A DNA stretch of 64,000 nucleotides, taken from positions 40,674,208 through 40,738,207 of the forward strand of contig NC_063452.1 in the NCBI RefSeq assembly GCF_020379485.1. The letters run 5' to 3'. Origin of the DNA: Brassica napus (taxonomy: Eukaryota; Streptophyta; Magnoliopsida; Brassicales; Brassicaceae). Positions 35,300 to 47,006 of the stretch are shown in pieces. The notes under the pieces are model-generated. The model was not told where the DNA came from. It worked only from the letters and a program-made list of their open reading frames with translations, and did no database searches. Position numbers and translations under genes: made by a program. Every line of letters starts with the position of its first letter. The stretch's first letter is position 1.

Positions 35300-36609
35300 C
35301 ACTACAAGAAAACACGAGCGTAACGACTGATTTAACGACTACAAAATCAGTCGTTATGTCATCGTAATATGATGTTTACGACGAACTAACTACGAAATCA
35401 AAATCGTTATTAGCAGCTCGCCGTAATAGACGATTCATCGTAAAGGGTCGTAGTACTCACAACTAACACATGTCGTCGTAATATAGACGTAAAATAATCG
35501 TCGTACTTTAGACGTGATGTTACGTCTTTTTATTTAGTCGTAAAGATCTGACGTTATGTCGTCGTAAATTTTACGACGAATTAACATCGACTGCTGTCAT
35601 AAAAAGGTCGTATACAACGTAGTTCGATGTTAATTAGTCATAATATTTCCGACCAGATTACGTCGTATATATTAGTTTGAGAAAACATAATTTAACTTTA
35701 AATTAAAAATATTAAAAATTAAAAATTTAGATGAAATTTTTAAAATTCTCAAATTTAGAAAATTTTAAAGAAAAATATAATATATCATAAAACATTATTC
35801 AAAATATAATAATATTCAAACTGATTACTACTACTAGCTTCATTCCTACTATCACCATCTCCATGGTGAAACCAAATGTAGTAATGTGGAGCAAAATCAT
35901 CTATTTACTATATGTCTTCAAACGGTTTCACTCTGACCAAACTTGGTATTCTTGCATTTACGAAAATGACAAAACATTTTATCCGTTTCCTGCGTGAGAG
36001 ACGTCTTTCCGGCCTGGTACATGAATGTCTCTACTCCATTGAGAAATTCGCTTGTCACTCTTCCTACATAATCTTTGTGTGTATACATCCAACTCCGAAA
36101 AACTCATAGATATCTCGAGACATTTTTTAACTTTTTTTTTGGTTTTTTTTGTGCATCTTAAGAATGAGAGAGGAGAGCATATTTATAGGAAAATTTCGAT
36201 TTTGGTAGGTGGAAATGTTACGACCAATTTACGTTCACCATACAATTTACCACTAATTTACAACTGCATTCCTCCTAAAAAGGTCGTTAATTAGATGGAA
36301 ATTATTAGATGTAAAATAGATGTAAATTAACGACCTCTTTATGACGAAATAAAAGGTTTTCGTACAGTAGTCGTAAAATTATGACTAATTTACGACAAAA
36401 TGATTTCATAGCAAAATTACCACTAAATCGTCGTTAAAAAGACGTTACTTTACGACTAGTTTACGATGAATCTTTGTCATAGCTAATTTATGTCTACTTT
36501 ACGACGATTTCATATATCGTCGTAAAGTAGACGTAAATACAACGTTAAGTTATGACGACACTATTGTAGTCGTAATATGTGGTCGTTGAGACCACGTTTT
36601 TTTGTAGTG
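35300..36609. mobile_element. CACTA (En/Spm-like) non-autonomous transposon, 1.31 kb
   Basis: It begins CACTACAAGAAAACACG and ends CGTTTTTTTGTAGTG, the inverted complement. A 3-bp target duplication AGA flanks it at 35297-35299 and 36610-36612. Both subterminal halves are packed with short TACGAC/GTCGTA words in both orientations, the expected transposase-binding arrays. The centre (about 35690-36110) is AT-rich. No transposase is present. The corresponding site near 53253 in unit B is empty. Confidence 0.9.
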
Positions 36610-36612
36610 AGA

Positions 36613-38976
36613 GGCAGACCCACTAAGAACTTAGGTGGGTCAGCTGACACATGTTAATTAATGAAAAAATAGTTTTTTGTATGTTAAACATTGTAGATTC
36701 AGTAGCATAAATGGTTATTTAGTGGGTTTAACACCCTTTATTCCGGGTTCAATCCTCCAAATGACACTTTTGTTATAATTTGTTTAAAAATTCTATATTA
36801 TGCCATAGGTAAACATAATTGTTGGGTCCACCACTGATGATAAGAACAACGGATTCCATTGATGGATATTGTTGTGTTGGTAATGTAATATGTTGGGTTT
36901 GTAATTTGGTTAATTTTGGGAAATATTTTGATGCTAAATGAATTCGATAATGCTAACCGTAATGATGGCAGGTTTACATGAATAATGATTAACCAAATTA
37001 ATAGAGTTGATTCCGATATATTCAAATTAATGAAACTTAATTTGAATAGGTCCAAAATTTAAATGACAACTTTACATCTTTTTTAACACTGAATTGTATT
37101 GTTAAGCATTCGAGTCAAAGAGTTCTAATGAGAACTAGCTTAACAAAAATAGAAAAGAGATACACCAGTAGGGATCCAAAGCTAACTAACATACATCTAT
37201 TGCGTATGCATGACTAAATATTTTCATATAGAAACTTCATATTTGCTTCTGGAATAGTTGAATCTCAAGGGAGATAATCTTCTTATTAATACAAAAGCAC
37301 CATGCTTCAGACTGAATTGAGAACAATTGCCACCTTCTATTTAATACTCCGGTAGGAGTCAGTAGGAGTAACCGACACGAGACAAGACAACTTTTTATAT
37401 TGTTCTATTGATAATAATATAATCAAAGAGATTACTATTTCATAGAATTTCATGCTGCTTTTCGAAGTAACCAAAGTTTGCAGCAAGAACTCTATCACCA
37501 TCAAATAAATAACCATCAACAATTGAAGCCGGTAAGACTCATCACCACCATCCGCAGTAGATCTGCCAGTTACCTTTTCTAAACGGTTCAATTGAACCGA
37601 AGTTTTTGTCTTACCAAATCTATTGTAAGAAACATACAAAAACAATAAAAAAACTTTAACAGATTTAAAATAAAATGGAAATCAAACAAACCAAATGACT
37701 TGAAGTAAAGCAAATCAAAGAAGCAAAGCGAATCAAACAAGCCGATGTCGGAGCTATAGAAGCCTCCAGCCATCGGCTTGAACTATAAAAAAAATCTCTT
37801 TGTTTTTTGTTGACTGCTAGGGTTTTTTTCTACTGAAAGTTGAGATGTTTTTTGAAAGAATTGTCAACAATTTTACATCAGTAGATAAAAAATAGGACTT
37901 TAAGAATGTTTTCGAAAAATCAGTTGTTCTATTTTTTTTTTTTTAATATATACTAACTATTTAGTAAAAGGATAATCTATATTTTGAATATATGTTTAGG
38001 TTTATTAGTTGCATCACAATGGAAGAGATACTAAGTATTTTAAAAAAGGATAATATCTGATTTGGCAATCTTATTTAAATTAGTTACGAAATCTACTTTA
38101 TGAAACATGTTCAGATATTTTCCGTATTATTCGAAACATTGTTAGACTATATAAATATAAAAAAATGGTTACTGTATAAAACATATAATATTATTCAATA
38201 TTATACAAACTATACGAAATTATACGAAATAATATAAAATGTATATATATTTACAAAAATATACCAGCTCTAATGAAATAAATAATTGTCGATGTACAAA
38301 CTTTTCGTAACATTATTGCTATTTCGAAAATATTGTTTATATTTTCATTTTGTACATTATAAGAAAGCTTTATCAACAAAACATTATCAGAACAAAAGAT
38401 TACACACTTATGAAAAGTACCATAGAACTTGAAGAGATCCATGTTATTGCCACCAGGACAAATGTTACTGCAAGATATACGTTAAAGAGATCTGTATTAT
38501 TAACTCCAAGACTAATGTTACTAATTGTGAATGATAAGAGCGACAATTGCCATTGATGAGTGCTGTTGTGTTGGTGATGTAGTATGTTGGGTTAGTAATT
38601 TGGTTAATTTTGGGAACGATTTTGATGCTACATGAAATCGATAATACTAACTGAAATCGTGGCAGGTTTGAATGAATAATGATTAACCAAATTAATAGAG
38701 TTGATTCCGTTATATTTAAATTAATAAAACTTAATTTGAATAGGTCTAAAATTTAAATGAAAAATTTACATCACTAGATAAAAAATATGAATCTAAATTA
38801 ATATGACAACAAAATAAATATTTATTAATAAAAAAATAATATGTTTTGTGAAAATGCATAAAATGATGACAAGTCAGCTTTTTATGAGAATAATTATGGA
38901 GACGACACGTCAACTATTTTTGTTAGAACTATTGTGGTAACGACATATCAACATTTTCCCCTCAAAATGCTTCTCA
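36613..38976. other. Unit A distal spacer
   Basis: Colinear with 53230-53404, 55123-55740 and 57225-59127 of unit B. It includes a second, shorter copy (about 37890-38545) of the module also found at 34640-35290. The AT junction 36790/36791 is the empty site of Helitron H6. The minus-strand frames at 37337-37773 are not conserved as intact ORFs in unit B and look non-coding. From about 38835 unit B begins. Confidence 0.65.
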
Positions 38977-38985
38977 AATAATAAA

Positions 38986-41900
38986 GGGGAAATTGCTAAA
39001 ATAGAATGAAAAAACAGTTTCTTTGTCTCTTTAGTATAAAAATTAATTTTTTGTCCATTTTTGACACAATTACTCTTTCTATTTTTCAAACTTGATGAAT
39101 AAATAGTTTTAGGAATACAAAAATTATAAAAATAGTACAACTGATAAAAGCTCATATACACAAACTATATTTTTTATTGTAAAAATTGTTAAATTAAAAT
39201 TTTTAATTTATATTATACGGAAATAAGATTTCTTCTTCTACGAAAATGACATGGTAGAAATTGAACTCTACGTTAAACAAGTTATTTTACTTTCTCTAGA
39301 ACCAATAATCTACTTTTAAATAAATTTCTAAATATGAGGAATGCAATGTGTACACATTGTAAATGTAGCTACATTTATTCTTAATGCATCTTATACTTGT
39401 ATGAGCAATTCTAAAGTTATAGAAATACGAAATCTAGACACAACTCAAAGGGCTAAACATGGTAGAATGTGCTTATGTGTTAGTTGTATGTTCTCTACAC
39501 AGTGTAGAAACTATATTCTACGGATAAAAATAATCATATTTCAAAGAATATGGCAAGTTCAGTTACAAAATATTCTAAAAATATTTGTAAATCTTTTTAC
39601 TGTCAGAAAACATGTTGCAATGATTTTCTTGACGAAAAAAAAGATTTTCATTTATTTCTTTTCATTTAAAAAAAAATATTTACAAAAAAAAAGAATTTGA
39701 TTTATTTTAAATTATATTTAAGAATATATATATATGTATGTATTTAAAATTATAATTTAGATAGATTTCCTTTATTTCTTTTGGTTAAGATATATTAAAT
39801 TAAATTTTATAAAATTAAAAAATGATATAAAATTGTATAATTATCAAAATAAAACTAAACAGAACTCATATATTAAAGTGATTTGTTTTTTTTTTTCCTT
39901 TTCTTTTTCTTTTTCTTTCTATTTAGATTTTGTTTTAATTAGATTTTGATTTAATTTGTTTTTGTTTTCTTTCTTTTTTGTCAAAATTCTTTTTAGTTTT
40001 TAACTGATATTTAAAAGTGATTTTTTAATGTTTTAATTGATAAAGTAAGAGTTTGATTGGGGATTTTGCAAAATTGACTCAAAACTCAAAGTCAAACCTA
40101 AAACTAACCAATGCTTTTCTTGGATTTTCCTTTTGTCCTATTCACCCCACAAGTTCATATTATTCACGAAAATGCCATTAGTTTTTTTTCTTTTTTTTTC
40201 GAAAATGACATTTTTACTCTCTCAACCTCATCATCTTCAAGTATTTACAAGATTGCCATTACAATCAATACACCAACCACCATGAACAACCAATTTGAAG
40301 TTCTTAATGCACCTCAAATCGACTTACACTCTCTTTTTCTCACTTGTTATGAACTAAAAACAACATCTCTTTCACTTTGCCTCCATATTCATCCAAAAAA
40401 CTCAAGCTTTTGATTCAAATTTTTTTATGGTTGATAGAGCCATTAAAGCATACTATTCTTGGTGGGTTACTTTCGTTTGAGGTTCTGGGTGGTTGGAGGA
40501 GACTTTGTGTGCTAAGGAAGTCATCTCACTAGTTTAAGGTATGAAATTGAATTTTTTTCCAGATCTGTTCGCGTAGAAGACTTACCCGTAAGTAGTTTGG
40601 CTATAGAAGACTTACGGGTAAGTCTTCTGGTCAAACGGACGACTTACTTGTAAGTCGTTATCTTTGTTTGTTAAAAAAAAAAATCTAGAGAATACCCTAG
40701 ACGACTTACTGGTAAGTATCCTACGGGGGAGTTCTGGTATATCCATTTTTTTTGCCTGCAAAACAATCAAAGACAACCATCTCAAAACAATCAAAGACTT
40801 ATAATTAAGTCAACCATCTCAAAACAATCAAAGACTTATAATTAAGTCGTCTGACAAGTCTTCCAACTGGAAGACTTTGCAGACGACTTAATTATAAGTC
40901 TTCCAAGACTTCCAGTAGAACATTTTAAAGCCAACTTGAAAATTCGGAGAAGATATAGTCGCCTTCGACATAGCGGTTATATATCTGCAAAAATAGACGT
41001 GAAAAAAGAACGAGTGTATAAATTGATAGAGACAACGTTTTATGTTCATCTTTTTCTCAATCAATCACTCGACAGTAAGAGATATAACTTACCGGCGGCG
41101 GAGTTCAATGAGACGCCTCTGAGAGAATGCGCATTAGGGTTTCCTCTCAGATCTTAAATAGAGGAAGCGGCTGTGAGAACGGTGGTGAGAACGACGGTGA
41201 TAACGGCGGAGAGATAACCGGCGGTGAGAACGATGGATTAGAGAGAATCGACGGAAATCGCCTTCGAAATCGCCTTTGAGAGAAACGGCGTTAGGGTTTT
41301 CTGAATTTTGCAAAACAGTGAATAAAAAAAACCTTATATATGTCCCGTAAATAATCCGGTTAGGTTTAAAAGTACATTGAAAAATTAAAGGTTCGGTCCG
41401 GTTTGGACGACTTATTAGTAAGTCGTCCCAGACCTTAAATTTAACCCCTAAAATAAATTGACTAAATTAACTAACTAACCACGTTATAAAGCCGTAATTA
41501 TAATTAAATAGTGTTTACTAAACACAGAAATAAACACACTTAGGTAAATTTTAAAGTTTTCAAAAAAAACATTTATGCATTCCAAAATCTAACCCTAAGA
41601 ACACATACAATACTACAACATATGTTGGCAAAACCTAAACCAAAGAATATCATGACTCACTACTTTCACTCATCTATGTTGAAAACAATTAACTTTTGTT
41701 ATATCTTAATTTATATCTCTTAAAACATATGTTAATTACATGATTTCAATTTTTCACTTATGAAAATATTTTTTACAAAAATTTTAAATTATTTCTAAGT
41801 ATAACTAGTCCAGACGACTTACGGGGGTTAGAAACGTAAAAAAAATTCAGGTTTTTTGTTTGTTCACAAGGGGCTGGTTATAATTTCAATAGCTTTTTAG

Positions 41901-42038
41901 GTTAATCTTGCATTTGATTCAAGTTTGGGTTTACTTTTGCATTTGAATTCAAGTTGTGAGTTATATTTGACAATTTTCTCTTGATTTTATACTAAGGGGA
42001 CGAAAAATGTGTTTTTATTCAATTTTTGAATATTTTCC
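38986..42038. mobile_element. MULE (Mutator-like, non-autonomous) in unit B with a nested insertion
   Basis: A 9-bp target duplication AATAATAAA lies at 38977-38985 and 42039-42047; unit A has the single unoccupied copy near 15717. The ends are imperfect inverted repeats of about 50 bp: left GGGGAAATTGCTAAAATAG ... CTCTTTAGTATAAAA, right complement GGAAATTTTTCCAAAATTG ... CCCTTAGTATAAAA. No MURA transposase. A plus-strand frame at 39341-39700 is shared with the unit C copy (61938-62153) but resembles no protein I know. Compared with unit C, 40061-41980 is extra. Confidence 0.85.
40061..41980. mobile_element. Nested TIR element (MULE-like) with repeated ACTTAC-GTAAGT palindromes
   Basis: The left end GGATTTTGCAAAATTGACTC and the right-end complement GAGAAAATTGTCAAATATAA form diverged inverted termini. 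Unit C has only 38 unrelated bp here. The interior holds repeated palindromic words: ACTTACCCGTAAGT (~40580), ACTTACGGGTAAGT (~40610), ACTTACTTGTAAGT (~40642), ACTTACTGGTAAGT (~40705), ACTTATTAGTAAGT (~41407), often bounded by GACG/CGTC. A less AT-rich block at 41085-41290 resembles captured 5' UTR. No transposase and no clear target duplication. Confidence 0.6.
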
Positions 42039-42047
42039 AATAATAAA

Positions 42048-42424
42048 TAGAGGATTTTATCAGAGATGTCAATTCTTCATGGAACATTCTTGCTTACATA
42101 TATTTCCAATTGAGGTAACAATACTTGTTTTTATTCCAACTTTATTTATTTTGATGACCCCTAAATTAAGAATTAAGTGAAACAAAAATTTATGACATGA
42201 GTCATTCAGCACTGAACATAATATTTTTGTTGACTTAACATTATTTAGTTTGGTAACATATTCTGTAAGCAAAAAAAATGGAAACTTTTTAATCGATTTA
42301 TATACTTACATACACTATTTCATTTTCATTTTGAATGGTAATATTTAATATGTTTCCTTTTGCATACAATATCATATGTTTGACTTATAATCAGAACCCT
42401 AGATTTTGAGATGTATATATACAG
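42048..42424. other. Promoter-proximal region of gene copy B
   Basis: Homologous to 15726-15994 plus 17605-17707 in unit A, without Helitron H3 (empty site 42317/42318). This is therefore the ancestral upstream sequence of the gene. AT-rich; no protein-coding feature. Confidence 0.75.
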
Positions 42425-42432
42425 TATATAAG
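42425..42432 (+). promoter_or_regulatory. TATA box, gene copy B
   Basis: TATATAAG at the same distance from the leader exon donor (GTAAG at 42491) as in copy A. Upstream sequence is uninterrupted here, unlike in copy A. Confidence 0.65.
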
Positions 42433-42456
42433 TGCTCAAACTGAAGAAGGCTGACC

Positions 42457-42674
42457 ACATACACATACTTGCATTAGTGCTAAGGAGTTGGTAAGAATAT
42501 GTTTTCTTTCTCAAGAAATCTGTTGACTGTTTCTTAATTTTTGCTTCTCGACATGCTTTTTATCACGAAATGACGTTAACATTTTAAATTCAACATTGTT
42601 AATTTATAGGTACATTTTTTTTTTCTGAACTTGCAGGTGCTTCCAAAGTTTTGAGGAAAAGAAAGCTTATAAAG
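42457..42674 (+). other. 5' UTR exons 1 and 2, gene copy B
   Basis: Exon 1 ends at 42490 before GTAAGA. Exon 2 is 42637-42674, between TTGCAG and GTAGAC. One base differs from copy A in exon 2 (GCTTATAAAG against GCGTATAAAG). Intron 2 then runs to 43440. Confidence 0.6.
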
Positions 42675-43441
42675 GTAGACATATATTTACTGTATTCAAA
42701 TCATTTATGTATATATAATAATTATTATATATTCGTATTGCAAGCAGCCCTATCAGTTTTAAAATGACAAAGAAATGATTAGTATTGGGTCAATTAGTGA
42801 GTATTAGTATTATCAGTTATCACACAAGGTCGAAAAAGTGTTGGTGGATTTGAATCTATATATGAAATTTTATAGAGGTGAGATTCATCCAGATATCAAA
42901 TCTAATCCATGTTACCATTCTCTGAAATCTGTACCATCTAGATATCATATCTATAGAATTGGATTAATAGTTTAATATATATATGAATATGAACTAGTGG
43001 TCCCTCTGATTCATCTATGTACGACCTTATATGATAGGCTTAAGAATCGATGTGTTTCATGATTGAAAATGAAAGAAATTTTGCAATGACAATTTTTTTT
43101 GATGGATCTTGCCTTCTTATCTCGGTGCACGGCTGATGAACATTTAATCTTCCCTTTTGATCAAGGGTGTGCAGACAATGATCTGGAGTCAGATATAATT
43201 GGATTAAACTGAAATAAATGCTAGATTGTTATGCTTTTAATACGAAGAAGGCTTGTCAAAATGTTCTTCAAAGTTAGGGATATTATTTTCAGGTACGAGC
43301 TCATAGGGTCTTTAACTAGTTTTCTAGCTGTGAAGTATATCTACAGTGAATATTCTATGATAGACAATAAACAATAGCCCCTGGTTATGTTTTGTATTAT
43401 TTCATATATGGTTTATTAATGGAATATTATTTTATTGAAGC

Positions 43442-43670
43442 ATGGCAAAAACCAACCGTGGTGAGCTTAAGAGTACCAATGACAGTGAGCTTCCTTGGAT
43501 GGCGAAAGGTAGCAAAAGTTCAACATGGCGTGACGAGAAAGTAATTGTACGAGTTGCAGACTCAGATGTTGAGAACAAAGACAAGAGTTCATCAGGCACA
43601 ATAGCAAATGAGTCAGAGCCTGGAAAGGTTTTTTCTCCTTTCCTTTGTGTTCCTCACGGTCTCACTACAT

Positions 43671-43708
<38 letters not shown>

Positions 43709-45644
43709 GATTCTGTCCTTTCTATTTATGGCAGTTTCTACGCCAGCATGTGGCAGAAAGAGTAAGGCGTGTTCCAATGAAGAAGCGGGGAATGATGGTT
43801 GCCTCCCCGTCACCAAGAGAGTCATGTGGTCGACGTGGAATCTCAGAACATGGGCCGGAGATCAACCATGTTTGGAAGTTAAACCCAAAGAATGACAGCA
43901 GTGGTCCTGAATTTTCTGGTATTGCGTTACTTGCGGATGCTGCGTGTAATTTGAGCAATGATTATGCACCAGCTGTTGACCGTCTGCCTGCTGAAGAACC
44001 TGTTGTTCAGCAGCAAGATGGCTCGACCATATTGCCCCATGCGGTTGGTTCCACAGATCAGGTGGGGCAAGGCAAAAAGGATAATGCAGCTCCTGAAAAA
44101 TCTTCGTTTGATTTGGCTGATGAGAAGGGCATAGCGAGCGTAGGAGGGATGATAATAGCTACTACGGGAGCAAGTGAAAGTGAAAATTTAGCACCTGATA
44201 GTGGAGTTGTCATAAAGTCAGATAAATCATCAGTCAGTGAACCCACTGAGAAAAAGAATTTAAGGTTACACTGGGACTTAAATGTTTCTATGGATGCTTG
44301 GGGTCCACCTTGTGATGTAGAAGATGATGCCTCTGAAAAAGATGCGAAGGGAGCAATCACAAATCCAATGCCTCCTAGAGAGAGCGAACCTATTGATGGG
44401 TTTGTTGTATCAGCTGGGCAAGAAAAGTTTTCATCAGCATGTGGTCCTAAGGCTGAAGCAGCTGCTAGAAATGGAAATAAGTTCAAATCTGGTTATAATT
44501 CCCCGCTTGAGGATGGAGAATTAAGGGAGCCATACCGTAGGGGAAAAAATAAGGTTGAAGATGAAGGATTCTTCTCTATGGCTGAAAATAATGACAACAA
44601 GATGAATGATTCTGGTAAGAGAATCTTGGCAGAGACTAAGTTGGGACCATTAGAGCGTAAATCTCATGATGCATTGAGAATTGGAGAGGCTCATGACAGA
44701 AGGGACGTAGAGAAGAATGATGTGGCTCACATGAATGATTTGCATCTTAAGAAGCGGTCTTCTTCTTCTTCAAGGAGGTTTGTGTCGAAACCATCTAAGG
44801 AGTTGCCTTCGCATGATGCCATCCCAAGGACAAAGCAAGTTTTTTCTTTCCATGCCTCATTTTTACGTAATTTTACTTTTTAATAGTTCATTATTAACCT
44901 AGTAGTGGTCCTTTTGTTTTCAGATCTGATGATAATGAAGAGTTGAGCATGGCTCCATATAAGTGTTTTGGGAGACATGACAGGAGTTCTGGTAGAGGAT
45001 ACTTTAGTGGTTCGGGTTCCAGACCTCCCTATGTTCTCAAGCCTCCACACCCTGAAAATCTAGGTATGATGGGCGGCTTTGATCATTCAGGATCAGGGTC
45101 CGGACAAGGATCACAACCCGATGGTTATGTACGTAAGCGTTTCTCAAATGGGGGATACCGCGGTGGTCGGTTTAGAAGGTCTTCAAATGGTGGGGATCGT
45201 GTATTGAGAGGCAGGCACGGTGATAACAACCAGTTTTATGGTCCGATGCACAACTGGATGAGTGGTAATAAGAGAGGAAGAGGTAACTCTCCGGTCTTTA
45301 GGAGATCTAGAAGTCGTTCTCCAGTCCCGTGGAACGGTGGAGATAGATTATCTCATCCTCATGATGAGTTTAGAGCCGAGGAGAGGATGATGGAGCGCAT
45401 GAGGTTTTCTTTCCAGGAACGGTTTTTTGAAGATCAAGAAATAGGTTTCATGTCACCTCCTAGAAACAGAATGCCGCCGACGAGATTCGATGAAAGGAGG
45501 AGCCATGATTCTGGAACGAATCGTAATAGCTTCAGGGGAAGGAGGTTTGGGCTTGGCCAAAGACATGATGCTGGAAGATCTTTGAGAAGACTGAATTCTG
45601 GTAACAGCAACAACTTTATACCTTTCAGACGCCAAAGAAGATGA
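43442..45644 (+). CDS. Tandem gene copy B: DLN-motif and RGG/RS-rich protein, C-terminus shortened
   Basis: Coding exons: 43442-43627, 43735-44834 and 44924-45644, which join in frame to 668 residues. The last intron is GC-AG: the donor GCAAGT at 44835 is the classic GC-donor context, its phase fits, and the acceptor is TTTTCAG. The first coding intron carries a (TA)n run. Relative to copy A there is a 5-nt deletion near 45642 that brings TGA right after FRRQRR, removing about 38 residues. Two small in-frame losses also occur (an SKDHLDG-type stretch and one TGRGYF repeat). DLNVSMDAW, SPLEDGELREP and RRSRSRSPVP are retained. Retention of the reading frame through the rest suggests recent duplication or some constraint. 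Function unknown; nuclear RNA-associated role is inference from composition. Confidence 0.75.
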
Positions 45645-46766
45645 TGTGGAAGATAGCGCTGGCGGAAACAATTTTGAGATGATGCAGGAGCAAACTAGGC
45701 GGGCTGACGTCACGGAAGATGGCGGTGATGATGTCGCCGGTTCAGGTTTCGCAAGAGATTCGTGGGTGTAACCAAAATCAACAACGGCAACGAGAACAAA
45801 TAGGGTAATGAGAACAAAATAACATAAGAGAATCTTTTAGGTTTTTCAATAGAATCTCTCTCTTTATGTTTGTTTTGTTTTGTGTTGGTTGATTAGCATT
45901 TTCATTTTAAAAACATTTGTCTAATAAGAGGAGAAATAATGTCATGACAATGTTTGTTGCTTTTATTTATGAGTCAAACGATGTTTTTGGTTTTTTGAAG
46001 AAGATATTTTTTCTTCAGTTTTCTTTTTATCTTCGAGATTTTAGGGTTTTTTAGTTTTCTCTTCCTTTAAAAATCTTCTTTCTAAATATCTTTTTTTCTT
46101 TTTTTAATTACTATTTGAGTCTTTAATTTGATTTTCTTCAATAAAGCGCAAATTACGCCACTGAGGGCAAAGAAAAATATAATGAGATAAGTCTTGTGAA
46201 GATTCCACTAAAGGTTGCAAAAACATATTCATTACATGCATATGACTTGAACATCAAATGAGTTTGATCAGGACTTTAACTCCAAATGAAATCCGTAAAA
46301 ATGTACCAATGGCGCCAAATATTTCAACAACAATTCCAGGGGCTATCTACGACCTCCATCCTTATTATGTATACATTCTAATCTATTAAATTAGTTTCCT
46401 ATTTGAAATTTACCTTGGCATGCTTTAAATTTAAACCTATTAAAAATGTTGTGACTTAATATAATTAAATCATTTAAGTTGTCACCAACCTAAAAAAACT
46501 CAATCTAATAACTAAAAATTTACCGTCTACACTATCATCTTAAATATCTCCTACTAATTATTTATATTTAAATTTCGCCTACACATAGACATTTTTTGAT
46601 ACAAAGGTTTGTTATACTATAGAAGCCAATATTTGACAAATGTGGAATCCTATACTATATTCTTATCTATTTACTCTTCCATAATTTTATAGATGTCTAT
46701 ATATATAGTAGTATCTAATCATAATCCCCGTATATTATTTGACCTTCCTATCCTCCCTAACTAATA
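45645..46766. other. 3' region of gene copy B and proximal spacer
   Basis: The first ~125 bp still match the coding end of copy A but are now beyond the stop. The 3' UTR-like TTTTG run, the empty sites of Helitrons H4 (46113/46114) and H5 (46560/46561), and the diverged minus-strand relic near 46260-46350 follow. Nothing else is recognisable. Confidence 0.7.
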
Positions 46767-47004
46767 CTCCCTCCGTTTCAAAATGTAAGTAGTTTTAGCA
46801 AAAAGAGTTTGTTTCACAATATAAGTAGTTTACATATTTCAATGCATCTTTTCATTTATTGGATATTGTGTGACCAATGAAATAATGTTAGGTTTTTTAT
46901 AATTGGTTGAATTAATTGATTAAATGATATTTTTTTTTTAAATTACAGCTTCCTAAATATTTGTGCTTTTAAGCAAAACTACTTACAATTAGAAACAGAT
47001 GGAG
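46767..47004. mobile_element. Stowaway MITE (238 bp)
   Basis: Ends CTCCCTCCGTTTCAAAATG and GAAACAGATGGAG form terminal inverted repeats. TA dinucleotides flank it (46765-46766 and 47005-47006). Unit A has the single TA without the element (near 23722). CTCCCTCCGT is the hallmark end of Stowaway (Tc1/mariner-type) MITEs. Inner arms GTAAGTAGTTTT and AAAACTACTTAC extend the inverted repeat. Confidence 0.92.
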
Positions 47005-47006
47005 TA

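Noticed and set aside
35300..36609. Regular short repeats considered as a CRISPR-like or satellite array
   Set aside because: Spacing is irregular, orientation alternates and the array is bounded by CACTA ends with AGA duplications in a plant genome.
37337..37773. Overlapping minus-strand frames in the distal spacer
   Set aside because: The paralogous regions (57685-57879, 57965-58156) do not preserve the frames, so selection on a protein is unlikely.
39341..39700. 119-codon frame shared by the two MULE copies
   Set aside because: The unit C version (61938-62153) stops earlier and both end in AT-rich filler. It resembles no transposase. Similarity is explained by common descent of the MULE.
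41085..41290. GC-richer block in the nested element considered as a host gene exon
   Set aside because: It is purine-rich with repeated GAGAACG/CGGCG words and no extended frame; looks like 5' UTR or simple repeat in a MULE.
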